15,480 bases of DNA from SZUA-181 sp964601765. Lineage in GTDB: Bacteria > Pseudomonadota > Zetaproteobacteria > Mariprofundales > Mariprofundaceae. Position numbers and translations under genes: made by a program. Location of the stretch: contig CAZROR010000040.1 in the NCBI GenBank assembly GCA_964601765.1, positions 1-15,480 of the forward strand. The letters run 5' to 3'. Each line of letters begins with the position of its first letter. Within the stretch, counting starts at the first letter, position 1. The notes beneath the pieces are model-generated. The model was not told the origin of the DNA. It ran no database searches and was given only the letters and a program-made list of their open reading frames with translations. Below, piece after piece: positions 1 through 7,675 of the stretch.

Positions 1-934
1 CCACGGCCCGCAACACGTTTGGATGAATCATGCCGCTGCCCAATACCTCCAGCCAGCCGCTACCCTTGCAGATACGGCAGCCCCTGCCCTCGCAGAACAC
101 ACAGCCGATGTCCACCTCGGCCGACGGCTCCGTGAACGGGAAATAGTGCGGGCGCAGGCGGATCGGCACATCCTTCTCGAAATAGGCCGTAAGGAAATGC
201 CTCAGCACCCCCTTCAGGTGCGCCATCGACACCTCGCGGTCCACAAGGAATACCTCGACCTGATGAAACATCGGCGAGTGCGTCACATCGTGATCGCAGC
301 GATAGACGCGGCCCGGCGCCACGACAGCCAGCGGCGGTGCGCCACCGCCCTCCAGGTGGGCACGCATGGCGCGGATCTGTACCGGTGAGGTATGGGTGCG
401 CAGCAGCATCGGCACATCGCCCATACTCTGCAGAAAAAAGGTATCGTGCATGGCGCGGGCCGGATGCTCGGGCGGGATGTTCAGTGCATCGAAATTGTGA
501 AACTCATCCTCGATTTCAGGGCCCTCTGCCACCTCGAAACCCATGCGGATGAAGATGTCAGTCATCTCATCCAGCCCGGCCTGCACCGGATGCCGGACAC
601 CTGTAGCGCGCCTGCGTCCCGGCAGGGTGACATCGATGCGCTCGGCCTCGATGCGGGCCTGCTTTTCGCGCTCGGCCAGCCGTGCCGCAGCAGCATCCAG
701 GGCTGCCGCCAGCTCACTCTTGACGCGGTTGACCTTCTGGCCGAACACCGGCCGCTGCTCGGCGGGCAGGGCCCCCACGCCCTTCAGCAGGCCGGTCAGC
801 GCCCCTTTCTTACCGAGAAAGCGCACGCGCAGGACCTCCAGCTCGGCAGTGCTCGCGGCCCCGACAAAGGCCTCCTGCGCCTGCCGGCTCAGCCCATTCA
901 GTTCCGCCTGAAGCGACTCAGCGCCAGCTGTCAT
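1..934 (-). CDS. pheS: Phenylalanyl-tRNA synthetase alpha subunit, 5' part (3' end outside window)
   Basis: Class II aminoacyl-tRNA synthetase alpha chain, which charges tRNA-Phe as an alpha2beta2 enzyme with PheT. Reading the minus strand from the ATG gives 311 uninterrupted codons running off the left edge; the family is usually about 330-350 residues, so only the last few dozen codons are missing. Seen: an N-terminal helical arm (starting MTAGAESLQAELNG), the segment FHNFDALNIPPEHPAR, the class II motif 2 region around LLRTHTSPVQIRAM, and WLEVLGSGMIHPNVLRAV near the edge. Before WLEVLG there is a CxxC-x4-CxxC cluster (GCVFCEGRGCRICKGSGW), a variant I recall from other bacterial PheS proteins. 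A good Shine-Dalgarno (GGGAGGG) precedes the ATG. The upstream neighbour on the same strand is mgtE, not the usual rplT. Product call is secure. Confidence 0.97.
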   Translation of the reverse strand, partial: MTAGAESLQAELNGLSRQAQEAFVGAASTAELEVLRVRFLGKKGALTGLLKGVGALPAEQRPVFGQKVNRVKSELAAALDAAAARLAEREKQARIEAERIDVTLPGRRRATGVRHPVQAGLDEMTDIFIRMGFEVAEGPEIEDEFHNFDALNIPPEHPARAMHDTFFLQSMGDVPMLLRTHTSPVQIRAMRAHLEGGGAPPLAVVAPGRVYRCDHDVTHSPMFHQVEVFLVDREVSMAHLKGVLRHFLTAYFEKDVPIRLRPHYFPFTEPSAEVDIGCVFCEGRGCRICKGSGWLEVLGSGMIHPNVLRAV

Positions 935-955
935 GTTCCCTCCCATCTCTCCTTC

Positions 956-984
956 GGGATCAGATCCTTACCTGATACTTTCCC
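956..984. repeat. Short interspersed repeat, copy A (mgtE-pheS gap)
   Basis: The core CAGATCCTTA-n-CTGA-n-ACTTTCCC (961-984) matches 22 of 24 bases of a second copy at 8911-8934, and both are preceded by GGGA. This copy can fold: ATCAG pairs with CTGAT around an 8-nt loop, inside outer GGGA/TCCC. It lies in the 123-nt gap just upstream of pheS, between its Shine-Dalgarno and mgtE. The reverse complement begins GGGAAAGT and ends in GATCCC. The class of repeat is not known to me; a REP-like or RAYT-associated element is possible. Confidence 0.6.
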
Positions 985-1057
985 TTTCAATCTCCGCAGC
1001 CTCTTTCGCCATGGCGGAAAGTAAACCCCCGCCCGTTCACCTGCCGTCGAACATGTG

Positions 1058-2422
1058 TCAAAGCAAAAAGGCCGTAGCCAGACCAAGGAAGGCGAAAAAG
1101 CCCACCACATCGGTCACCGTTGTCAGAATCGTACCGCTTGCCAGGGCGGGATCGATATTCACGCGCTGCAGGGTCAGCGGAATCAGGCTGCCGGCCAGTC
1201 CCGCGGCAATCAGGTTGATCAGCATGGCCGCAGCAATGACAAAGCCCAGCTTTGCGCCGATCTCCGGAAACCAGACCGCCGCGATGACCCCCATGAACAG
1301 GGCAAAGCAAGCCCCGGTGACAAGGCTTACGGACACCTCCCTGACAAGCGCCCGGCGCGCGTTTGCGAACGTCACGCGGCCCAGCGCGATGCCGCGCACA
1401 ATCACGGTGAGCGTCTGTGTACCGGCAATGCCGCCCATGCTGGCGACAATCGGCATGAGAATGGCCAGCGCCACGATCTGGGCCAACGTAGCCTGGAACT
1501 GCGCGATCACCAGTGAGGCCAGGATGGCCGTGCCGAGGTTGACCGCAAGCCAGACACCGCGACGCCAGGCCGTGATCCCCACCGGCTCGGCCAGGTCGTC
1601 CTGATTGGACAGTGCGGCCAGGCGATACATGTCCTCCGTGGCCTCATCCTGCACGACATCCAGAATGTCATCCGCGGTAATGCGGCCGACGAGCACACCA
1701 TCCTCATCGACCACCGGCAGGGCCAATACATCATATTTCTCAAAGATGCGGGCCACCTCTTCCTGATCCTGGCCAGCATGAGCACGTGGGAAATTCCGGT
1801 CTGCCGCATCAAGGATGTTGGTATCCGGCTCGCAGAGAAGCACCTCATGCAATGGCAACACACCTAGCAGGTGGTCTGCACCATCAACCACATAGATGTA
1901 GTTCAGGTTCTCGATATCCCGACCCCAGCGCCGCAACACCTCCAGCACGCGGGAGACCGGCCAATCGCCCCGCACCTTGAACAGCTCGGACTGCATGAGC
2001 CCACCGGCAGACTCCTCATCATGTTCAAGCAGGGGCTCTACTTCGCGCCGGTCTTCCGGCTCCAGCCGCTCGATGACTGTATCGGCAACATCCTTATCGA
2101 CTGCCTGCAGAATGTCGGCTGCGTCATCAGAATCCAGATGCTCGACGACTGCTTCAATATCACTCGGATGCAGGGCCGAGAGCAGGTCCTCCTGCATGCC
2201 CTCGGGTAGCTCCAGCAGCGTGTCGCCACGCAATTCATCGGGGATATTCTTGAGAATCTTCAGCCGTTCGTGGTCGTCACGGCAGGCCAGCAGCAGCGCG
2301 GAAAGCTCCGCGGCATGCAACTTGGCAAGGCGATTTTTCAGCGCACGCGGGTGCTCCGCAGCCAGCACCAGCGCCGCTTCGGGGGTCATTTCCTTGCTAT
2401 TTTCATGCTCTTTTTTCGGCAT
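1058..2422 (-). CDS. mgtE: Magnesium transporter MgtE
   Basis: Inner-membrane Mg2+ channel/transporter of the MgtE (SLC41-related) family, normally a homodimer gated by cytosolic Mg2+. The 454 residues match the family length. Domains in order: acidic helical N domain (about 15-140, with LHPSDIEAVVEHLDSDDAAD), two CBS domains (about 145-200 and 205-262, the latter with VLVGRITADDILDVV), the connecting helix start EDMYRLAAL, and a membrane domain (285-454) of about five helices. The signature ILMPIVASMGGIAGTQTL and the conserved pore aspartate in TTVTDVVGF (Asp438) are present. The start is supported by AAGG about 7 nt upstream of the ATG. It lies 103 nt after holA on the same strand, so co-transcription with leuS-lptE-holA is possible but not shown. 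An Mg2+ leader was not evident in that gap. Confidence 0.95.
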   Translation of the reverse strand: MPKKEHENSKEMTPEAALVLAAEHPRALKNRLAKLHAAELSALLLACRDDHERLKILKNIPDELRGDTLLELPEGMQEDLLSALHPSDIEAVVEHLDSDDAADILQAVDKDVADTVIERLEPEDRREVEPLLEHDEESAGGLMQSELFKVRGDWPVSRVLEVLRRWGRDIENLNYIYVVDGADHLLGVLPLHEVLLCEPDTNILDAADRNFPRAHAGQDQEEVARIFEKYDVLALPVVDEDGVLVGRITADDILDVVQDEATEDMYRLAALSNQDDLAEPVGITAWRRGVWLAVNLGTAILASLVIAQFQATLAQIVALAILMPIVASMGGIAGTQTLTVIVRGIALGRVTFANARRALVREVSVSLVTGACFALFMGVIAAVWFPEIGAKLGFVIAAAMLINLIAAGLAGSLIPLTLQRVNIDPALASGTILTTVTDVVGFFAFLGLATAFLL

Positions 2423-2525
2423 ACCGGCACCTTATCAAACGGTGGCGCAGCCTACACCAGCGGCATTTACGGATAAACGGCCAATTACGCCTGAACAGAA
2501 GCTACAGAATAAAGGCCTGCTGCTG

Positions 2526-3500
2526 TCAGAGGGCAAGCAGATGCAGGGCCAGGCGCTCCATCACAACAGGCTTGGGCTCTACCGAGCTGCCTTTCAGCTT
2601 CATCTCGGCATCAACAATCAGCGTCAACGCCCGCATCAGGGCTGACGGTGACCAGCACCTGGCTTCCTGCGGCACCAATTTCTGGGCCTCACCGAAAAGC
2701 CCGGCGCGCCTTGTGGCGGTGCGGGCATCATCCTGGATATGCCAGCAATAGAGAAGCAGGCCCTGAAAACGGGTTTGCAGCCAGCTCAGGATCTGCACCT
2801 CGGCAACCTGCTGATCGTGCATCAGGCGATGCAGCAGAGAGAGAGCACGCGGCTCCCGCATGGCCATGGCATGACAGAGATCCGGCAGCTCATCCGGGCT
2901 GCGCTCACCCACAAGATCGCCGACCACATCCACACCCAGCTCTTCACCGATGCCATTGTCATAGAGCTGCAGGCGTTCCACGGCCTGTCTGGCGGCAAGC
3001 CGCAGGCCGTCCAGGTGGTCAGCCAGCAGCGCCTTTGCCTCCTCGCTAAGCCTCAGGCCTGCATCTTCAAGCTGGGCATCCAGCCAGGCCTGAAAGCGTG
3101 CCGGTGTGGGCCGGGGAAATTCGCAGCTTGCCACTGCCCTGTACGCCACCATTTTCTTGTGCAATGCCTTGCGGTATTCAATGCCGGCCGCGCAGACAAT
3201 CAGGCGCGTTCCCTCAGGCAGGGCATTTACAAAGGCAAGCAGCTGATCGGTCTGTTTTGGCGTGGCGCTTTCCGCATTGCGGACAAGGGCGTGACAGCGG
3301 GTGGCGCCAAACAGGCCCTGGCTTCTGGATTCAACCTGGACCCTATCAATCTCGCCAATATCCACGCGTAACATGGTGACTGCACCTGCCTCCCCCGCCA
3401 GCAGGGCATCAGCCGACTCAAACAGCGCATCCCTGTCCTCACCATACAGGTAGTAGCAGGCGTGTCTGGGGGGGAGAAGCCCGGATGGCGACAGCTTCAT
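2526..3500 (-). CDS. holA: DNA polymerase III delta subunit
   Basis: Delta subunit of the clamp-loader complex, which opens the beta sliding clamp. 324 residues, close to the E. coli protein (about 343). Seen: the N-terminal YYLYGEDRDALFESADAL, equivalent to the family's hydrophobic-x-GED motif; the middle region with YRKALHKKMVAYRAVASCEF; and the helical domain LSEEAKALLADHLDGLRLAARQAVERL, which is the family's 'L-x-EA...L...NLxxLxxEIEKL' equivalent. The start codon lies 13 nt after the lptE stop with only a weak ribosome site (GAG), so translation is probably coupled. The leuS-lptE-holA order is the one seen in E. coli and relatives; nadD, which usually follows there, is absent and mgtE is found instead. 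Confidence 0.94.
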   Translation of the reverse strand: MKLSPSGLLPPRHACYYLYGEDRDALFESADALLAGEAGAVTMLRVDIGEIDRVQVESRSQGLFGATRCHALVRNAESATPKQTDQLLAFVNALPEGTRLIVCAAGIEYRKALHKKMVAYRAVASCEFPRPTPARFQAWLDAQLEDAGLRLSEEAKALLADHLDGLRLAARQAVERLQLYDNGIGEELGVDVVGDLVGERSPDELPDLCHAMAMREPRALSLLHRLMHDQQVAEVQILSWLQTRFQGLLLYCWHIQDDARTATRRAGLFGEAQKLVPQEARCWSPSALMRALTLIVDAEMKLKGSSVEPKPVVMERLALHLLAL

Positions 3501-3513
3501 CTGATACTCAGAC

Positions 3514-4002
3514 TCAGAAGCCGGAGGTCAGCGCCCGCCAGGCTTCCTGTACCCATTTTTTCTGTAAATCCTGTCGCATGCGTGCACGCAGCGCCTCCGT
3601 GCTGGCCGGGTCACCAACCACGTACACATCACCCTGTGTGTGGATACTGCCGCTTTCCCATATGGCCTTATCGCCACGCCACAGGCTGAGGCTGCCGGTC
3701 AGGCCCAGCCGGTAGGTGACAGCTACACCCGAGGCATCAAACTCGATTGGCGTGAATGTCTCGCGTATCCTCTGAAGGCGCAGCTCGGTATCCGCCTCGC
3801 CGGGCCCGACGGGGACAATATCCCGGGCACTGCCGAGCAACTTGTTGCGCAGAACGGGCAGGAGCTGCCGCGCGTCCTCACTCGTTGCGATCAGCGCCAC
3901 CGCATGCACATCCTCAGGAATAGCGCCCCGCCCCTGCCCTGCCAGATGATAGCCACAGCCTGCCAGCAACAGGCTCAGGCAAACCACGACCTGCAACCTC
4001 AT
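3514..4002 (-). CDS. lptE: LPS-assembly lipoprotein LptE
   Basis: Outer-membrane lipoprotein that plugs the LptD barrel and helps insert lipopolysaccharide into the outer leaflet. 162 residues. The first 16 residues form a lipoprotein signal, MRLQVVVCLSLLLAGC, with lipidation expected at Cys16, followed by GYHLAGQG, the sequence typical of mature LptE (CGFHLRG in E. coli). The rest fits the two-helix/four-strand LptE fold in length, including LRLQRIRETFTPIEFDASGVA in the middle. The ATG overlaps the leuS stop by 4 nt (ATGA), so the two are translationally coupled. Identification rests on the N-terminus and the leuS-lptE-holA context; the family diverges quickly in sequence. Confidence 0.93.
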   Translation of the reverse strand: MRLQVVVCLSLLLAGCGYHLAGQGRGAIPEDVHAVALIATSEDARQLLPVLRNKLLGSARDIVPVGPGEADTELRLQRIRETFTPIEFDASGVAVTYRLGLTGSLSLWRGDKAIWESGSIHTQGDVYVVGDPASTEALRARMRQDLQKKWVQEAWRALTSGF

Positions 4003-6470
4003 TGTGGCCGCACCACGAGGTTGAGAATACGGCCGGGCACGAGAATCACTTTCACAAGTTGCATGCCTTCCAGCCAGCGCGCAATCGATGATTCCGTGCG
4101 GGCTGCGGCCAGGGCCGCATCCTCATCCGTATCCCGGGCCACGGTAATCTCACCACGGCGCTTGCCGTTCACCTGCACCACCAGCGTCACCTCATCGCGG
4201 CGCAGCACCGTCTCGTCGGCCACGGGCCAGTCCGCCATGACAGCCTGCCGCCCCAGGCCCAGCTGCTCATAGCACTCGCTCGCAAAATGCGGCACAAAGG
4301 GAACAAGCATCGTCACCAGGGCGGAAACCCCCTCGTGCAGGGCTGCCTCCCCTTCCTCATCACCCGGGACAAACGCGTGCAGGGCATTGGACAGCTCCAT
4401 CAGCGCCGCGATGGCAACGTTGAAAGCAAAGCCATGCTCGAAGGCGTGCGTAACGCGTCGGATCGTTTCATGTGTCGTCCGTCGCAATGCCGCCGTATCC
4501 TGTCCACCACCGCCTGCATCAGCTGCATCTGTTGTCCCGGTCACACGCTGCATGAGGCGCCAGACGCGATGCAGAAAACGCGAGGCCCCCTCGACACCGG
4601 CATCCGACCACTCCAGGTCCTTCTCAGGTGGTGCCGCAAACAGCGTGAACAGGCGTGCGGTATCGGCCCCGAACCGCTCGATAATCGCATTCGGATCCAC
4701 CGTGTTGCCCTTGGACTTGCTCATTTTGGTGCCGTCTTTCAATACCATGCCCTGCGTCAGCAGATTCACGAACGGCTCATCACCGCAGCTTATACCCGCA
4801 TCGCGCAGCAGCTTGTGATAGAAGCGCGCGTACAGCAGATGCAGCACGGCGTGCTCAACACCGCCGATATATTGATCCACGGGTAACCAGCGCCTGACTG
4901 CCTCGGTATCGAGCATGCCTTCGGAAAAGTCCGGACATGTATAACGCTCCATATACCAGGACGATTCCATGAAGGTATCGAAGGTGTCGGTTTCACGCCG
5001 TGCCGGACGGCCACAGGCCGGGCAGTCCACGTTGATGAAGTCCGCACAGTCTGCCAGCGGCGAGGCCCCACCTGTCGGCTGCAAATCCTCCGGCAACACC
5101 ACCGGAAGCTCCGCCTCCGGCACGGGTACGGCACCACAGTCCGCGCAGTGAATCACGGGAATCGGCGCACCCCAGTAGCGCTGGCGGGACACCAGCCAGT
5201 CGCGCAGCCGGTAGTTGACCTGCGCCCTGCCGCAACCTGCTGATTCAAGCGACGCGATGATGGCCGCCTTTGCCGCCTCGGAGTCCAGCCTGTCAAACTC
5301 TCCGGAGTTGATCAGTACACCGGGGTCCGTAAACGCCTGCGCCTCGATATCCCAGTCCCCCTCAGCCGGGCGGATGACCTGGCGAATCGGAATGCCGTAT
5401 TTTTTCGCAAAGGCATGATCACGTTCGTCATGCGCCGGCACGCTCATCACCGCACCGGTGCCATAGCCCATGAGTACGAAATTGGCCACCCAGACCGGAA
5501 TCCGGTCACCTGTCAGCGGGTGCCGTGCGAACAGGCCTGTCGGCATGCCCTTCTTCTCCATCGTGGCAATATCCGCTTCCTTCGTGGAGATGTGCGCGCA
5601 TTCCTCAATGAAGGCGGCCAGCTCCGCATCCTGCTTTGCTGCCTTTTCCGCCAGTGGATGGGCGGCAGCCACAGCCATGTAGGTGACGCCCATCAGCGTA
5701 TCCGGCCGGGTGGTGAAAATTGAAAGCGGTGCCTCCTCGCCCTCGACCGGAAAATCAATCAGGGTGCCGGTGGACCGGCCGATCCAGTTCTTCTGCATGT
5801 CCCGTACGCGCTCGGGCCAGCCGGGCAGATGCTCAAGGTCGCGGAGCAATTCCTCGGCATAGTCGGTGATGCGGATAAACCACTGCGCAAGATTCTTGCG
5901 GGAGACCGGTGTACCACAGCGCCAGCACGCCCCCTCAACGACCTGCTCGTTGGCCAGCACGGTGTGGCATGGCTCGCACCAGTTCACCTCGGCCTCGGCC
6001 TGGTAGGCCAGCCCCTTTTTCATGAGTTGTACGAACATCCACTGTTCCCAGCGGTAGTATTCAGGCCGGCAGGTGGCGATCTCACGCGACCAGTCGTAGG
6101 AAAGGCCCAGCCGCTTCAACTGGCCGCGCATCTGCTCAATGTTCCCGTATGTCCAGTCAGCGGGCGGACGGGCATGCTTGATGGCGGCGTTTTCCGCCGG
6201 CAGGCCAAAGGCGTCCCAGCCCATCGGATGCAATACATTGTAGCCACGCATGCGCTTGTAACGCGCTACGGCATCACCAAGACAGTAGTTGCGCACATGG
6301 CCCATGTGCAAATGGCCGGACGGATACGGAAACATCACGAGACAGTAATACCGGCGCCGCGTGTCAGCGGGGTCATCACTGGCGGCATCAACACCGTCGC
6401 GGGCCCATATCGCCTGCCACTTGGCCTCAATCGCCTGCGCATCGTAGCGCGCCTGCCTGTTTTCACTCAC
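3999..6470 (-). CDS. leuS: Leucyl-tRNA synthetase
   Basis: Class Ia aminoacyl-tRNA synthetase, charging tRNA-Leu and hydrolysing mischarged products in its CP1 editing domain. 823 residues, somewhat shorter than the 860 of E. coli but within the bacterial range. Seen: the HIGH-type motif HMGH at 55-58 within FPYPSGHLHMGHVRNY; a CxxC...CxxC zinc pair (WCEPCHTVLANEQVVEGACWRCG); the editing-domain threonine-rich segment TTRPDTLMGVTYMA; a second CxxC pair; and KMSKS at 582-586. The start codon is GTG, chosen because a good AAGGGAG site lies about 10 nt upstream and no alternative is better placed. It heads the leuS-lptE-holA operon and diverges from the small zinc-ribbon gene. No T-box or attenuator was recognised in the leader. 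Confidence 0.97.
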   Translation of the reverse strand: MSENRQARYDAQAIEAKWQAIWARDGVDAASDDPADTRRRYYCLVMFPYPSGHLHMGHVRNYCLGDAVARYKRMRGYNVLHPMGWDAFGLPAENAAIKHARPPADWTYGNIEQMRGQLKRLGLSYDWSREIATCRPEYYRWEQWMFVQLMKKGLAYQAEAEVNWCEPCHTVLANEQVVEGACWRCGTPVSRKNLAQWFIRITDYAEELLRDLEHLPGWPERVRDMQKNWIGRSTGTLIDFPVEGEEAPLSIFTTRPDTLMGVTYMAVAAAHPLAEKAAKQDAELAAFIEECAHISTKEADIATMEKKGMPTGLFARHPLTGDRIPVWVANFVLMGYGTGAVMSVPAHDERDHAFAKKYGIPIRQVIRPAEGDWDIEAQAFTDPGVLINSGEFDRLDSEAAKAAIIASLESAGCGRAQVNYRLRDWLVSRQRYWGAPIPVIHCADCGAVPVPEAELPVVLPEDLQPTGGASPLADCADFINVDCPACGRPARRETDTFDTFMESSWYMERYTCPDFSEGMLDTEAVRRWLPVDQYIGGVEHAVLHLLYARFYHKLLRDAGISCGDEPFVNLLTQGMVLKDGTKMSKSKGNTVDPNAIIERFGADTARLFTLFAAPPEKDLEWSDAGVEGASRFLHRVWRLMQRVTGTTDAADAGGGGQDTAALRRTTHETIRRVTHAFEHGFAFNVAIAALMELSNALHAFVPGDEEGEAALHEGVSALVTMLVPFVPHFASECYEQLGLGRQAVMADWPVADETVLRRDEVTLVVQVNGKRRGEITVARDTDEDAALAAARTESSIARWLEGMQLVKVILVPGRILNLVVRPQ

Positions 6471-6607
6471 GTGCGGAAGCTCCCTTCAATCCAGGTGCGC
6501 GGATGATGCGGCCTGGCTGCGCGGATGAAAAGCCCCGGCTTCAGAGTCGGCGATCAACACTGCTCCGCTCTTACCTTTTCCGGTCATGACTGTATAAGAC
6601 CAAACAG

Positions 6608-6620
6608 CCGGATGATCCGG
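6608..6620. promoter_or_regulatory. Perfect CCGGAT-g-ATCCGG dyad in the leuS / small-gene divergent region
   Basis: A 13-bp perfect inverted repeat with a 1-nt centre. Half-sites recur nearby: ATCCGG at 6636-6641 and CCGGAT at 6718-6723, just before the ATG of the plus-strand gene. The cluster looks like it could bind a dimeric regulator, but I recognise no known operator and half-sites this short will also occur by chance. Confidence 0.25.
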
Positions 6621-6647
6621 TGTTGCTGTTCATAAATCCGGACAAAA

Positions 6648-6676
6648 ATGACGGAGTGGAGTCCTTTCACTATAGT
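6648..6676 (+). promoter_or_regulatory. Putative sigma-70 promoter for the small zinc-ribbon membrane gene
   Basis: ATGACG (-35, 4/6 matches) and TATAGT (-10, 5/6) are separated by 17 nt. This predicts a start near 6683 and a leader of about 40 nt before the ATG. Inferred from sequence match only. Confidence 0.45.
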
Positions 6677-6723
6677 CTGCGTCACCACGGCGTTTTCGGT
6701 GCTAGGCTAGGGAGGGACCGGAT

Positions 6724-7026
6724 ATGATCATGCGTGCACTGGTTACCTTGCTCATTATCTTTGCGGCCTACAGGCTGTACCTGCGTCTTTTCAAAGAATG
6801 CAGATGCATCGCCTGTGCCCGCTGGATAAGCAGTGAGGCTGCCATCTGCCATCATTGCAATACGGTTCAGAATAGTATTGAGCTTATTCAGACTGATGCG
6901 GATGGGCGAATAGCTACCATCCGTGATGGTGCAGCCCCCGGCAGGCGCCTCCTTTTATCCGGTGCCATCGCCCTGCTTTGCCTGGCTCTCGATACCACTG
7001 TCTGGATTGTCTGGTACACGCCATAA
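6724..7026 (+). CDS. Small membrane protein with a zinc-ribbon-like cysteine pattern, unknown function
   Basis: I do not recognise a named family. The 100 residues have a hydrophobic N-terminal helix (about 4-22), a soluble stretch with a C28-x2-C31-x10-C42-x2-C45 pattern (CIACARWIS...ICHHC) that would fit a zinc ribbon, a short polar segment, and a second hydrophobic helix (about 74-97) that ends the protein. With two helices the metal-binding loop would lie on one side of the inner membrane; the Arg-rich flanks (RLYLRLFK and APGRR) suggest the cytoplasm. The start is well supported: GGAGGG at 6711-6716, 7 nt before the ATG, and a plausible promoter. It stands alone, divergent from leuS, with a MITE-like element directly after its stop. 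Coding status is good because of the Shine-Dalgarno and the patterned cysteines. Confidence 0.72.
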   Translation: MIMRALVTLLIIFAAYRLYLRLFKECRCIACARWISSEAAICHHCNTVQNSIELIQTDADGRIATIRDGAAPGRRLLLSGAIALLCLALDTTVWIVWYTP

Positions 7027-7030
7027 CAGC

Positions 7031-7307
7031 TAGGGCCTGTTCACGCTATGTCCGACGAATGTCGCCGCTGTCTCCGAATGGATGCGGACCAAGGCGCGAG
7101 CCACGCGGTTTGGCAGCATCAAATAAGCGGCGAGCAACACAGGCATCGCGCCACTCGGGGCGCGGCCCTTTAGGGAAGGCGCCGGGCTTTGCGCGTTGCG
7201 GTGTTATTCCTCGCGGATGTGCAACCAGCACATCCTGCTCGGAATGCCTTGCACTGCATCAAATCCGGCGCCTTCGCCATTGCCGGCCGTAGCGTGAACA
7301 GGCCCTA
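7031..7307. mobile_element. MITE-like non-coding element with perfect 18-bp terminal inverted repeats
   Basis: TAGGGCCTGTTCACGCTA at 7031-7048 is the exact reverse complement of 7290-7307. The outermost TA on each side may be a target duplication, leaving an element of about 273 bp (7033-7305) starting GGGCC and ending GGCCC. No convincing reading frame lies inside. The interior is rich in further inverted repeats: GAAGGCGCCGG (7175-7185) pairs with 7265-7275; inside that, ATTCC (7206-7210) pairs with GGAAT (7241-7245) and GGATGTG (7215-7221) with CACATCC (7229-7235); GTCCG (7050-7054) pairs with CGGAC (7085-7089). This fits a non-autonomous element mobilised by a transposase elsewhere. TA targets are used by IS630/Tc1 and some IS5-group elements; the family is not determined. 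It fills most of the 369-nt gene-free stretch before tatA; the remaining roughly 88 nt presumably hold the tatA promoter, which I could not place. Confidence 0.8.
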
Positions 7308-7395
7308 AAAAACCGGAAGATGCTGGCGCAGCCGACACGGGTGTGTAACATCATCGGCAAACTACTATCTGCGTTTTGTCATGGAGGAAGAATCA

Positions 7396-7641
7396 ATGTT
7401 TGGACTTGGCTTTCCCGAACTGCTTATCATCCTGGTCATTATTCTTGTCATTTTCGGTGCCGGCAAACTGCCGCAGGTTGGTGAGGCCCTGGGCAAGGGG
7501 CTTAGCAAATTCCGTGGCGCCATGGAGGAAAAGCCTGCAACAAACGAGCCGGCCAAGGCTGTGACCACCGAGGGCACTCAGCAAAGCACGGCGGAAGCCA
7601 GCGAGGCCACAGCCAAAAAGGAAGAATCGCCAAAGTCCTGA
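7396..7641 (+). CDS. tatA: Twin-arginine translocase subunit TatA
   Basis: Pore/ring-forming component of the Tat system, which moves folded proteins across the inner membrane. 81 residues. Seen: the short N-terminal membrane helix MFGLGFPELLIILVIILVIF, the conserved hinge FGAGKLPQ, the amphipathic helix VGEALGKGLSKFRGAMEE, and a polar, Glu/Lys/Thr-rich tail ending in KKEESPKS. An in-frame ATG 15 nt upstream exists (7381), but GGAGGAAG sits between the two and lies about 7 nt before the second one, and TatA proteins start directly with this helix, so 7396 is the start. First gene of tatA-tatB-tatC; a MITE-like element ends about 90 nt upstream and could have displaced or supplied its promoter. 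Confidence 0.95.
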   Translation: MFGLGFPELLIILVIILVIFGAGKLPQVGEALGKGLSKFRGAMEEKPATNEPAKAVTTEGTQQSTAEASEATAKKEESPKS

Positions 7642-7675
7642 CACCCACACGCCCCGGGCACTTTCGCAACCGAAC

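Noticed and set aside
46..160. CxxC-x4-CxxC cluster in PheS as a novel zinc domain
   Set aside because: I recall the same cysteine-rich variant just before the WLE motif in other bacterial PheS proteins, so it is a family variant and not a novelty.
325..335. MgtE signature with Ile in place of the common Asn (GGIAG; numbers here are rough residue positions in MgtE) considered as an unusual channel
   Set aside because: Proteobacterial MgtE proteins often carry this form, and the pore aspartate is intact.
1003..1021. Imperfect hairpin around CGCCATGGCG after mgtE, considered as a terminator
   Set aside because: Short stem with a bulge and no T-run on either strand; it may be a simple palindrome.
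3640..6506. Several long plus-strand open frames opposite lptE and leuS
   Set aside because: They lie opposite strongly supported genes, lack ribosome sites and family motifs, and are typical antisense open frames in GC-rich DNA.
6528..6545. AAGCC/GGCTT hairpin followed by TTTT on the minus strand in the leuS leader, considered as an attenuator or terminator
   Set aside because: Stem of four to five pairs with a tiny loop, no leader peptide and no T-box features seen.
6978..7292. Short open frames on both strands inside the MITE-like element
   Set aside because: Low-complexity translations rich in Arg, Gly and Pro, no ribosome site, and they follow the inverted-repeat structure of the element; no transposase motif.
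7381..7396. Upstream ATG of tatA adding MEEES
   Set aside because: The GGAGGAAG ribosome site lies within this extension and is correctly spaced for the ATG at 7396; TatA proteins begin with the membrane helix.
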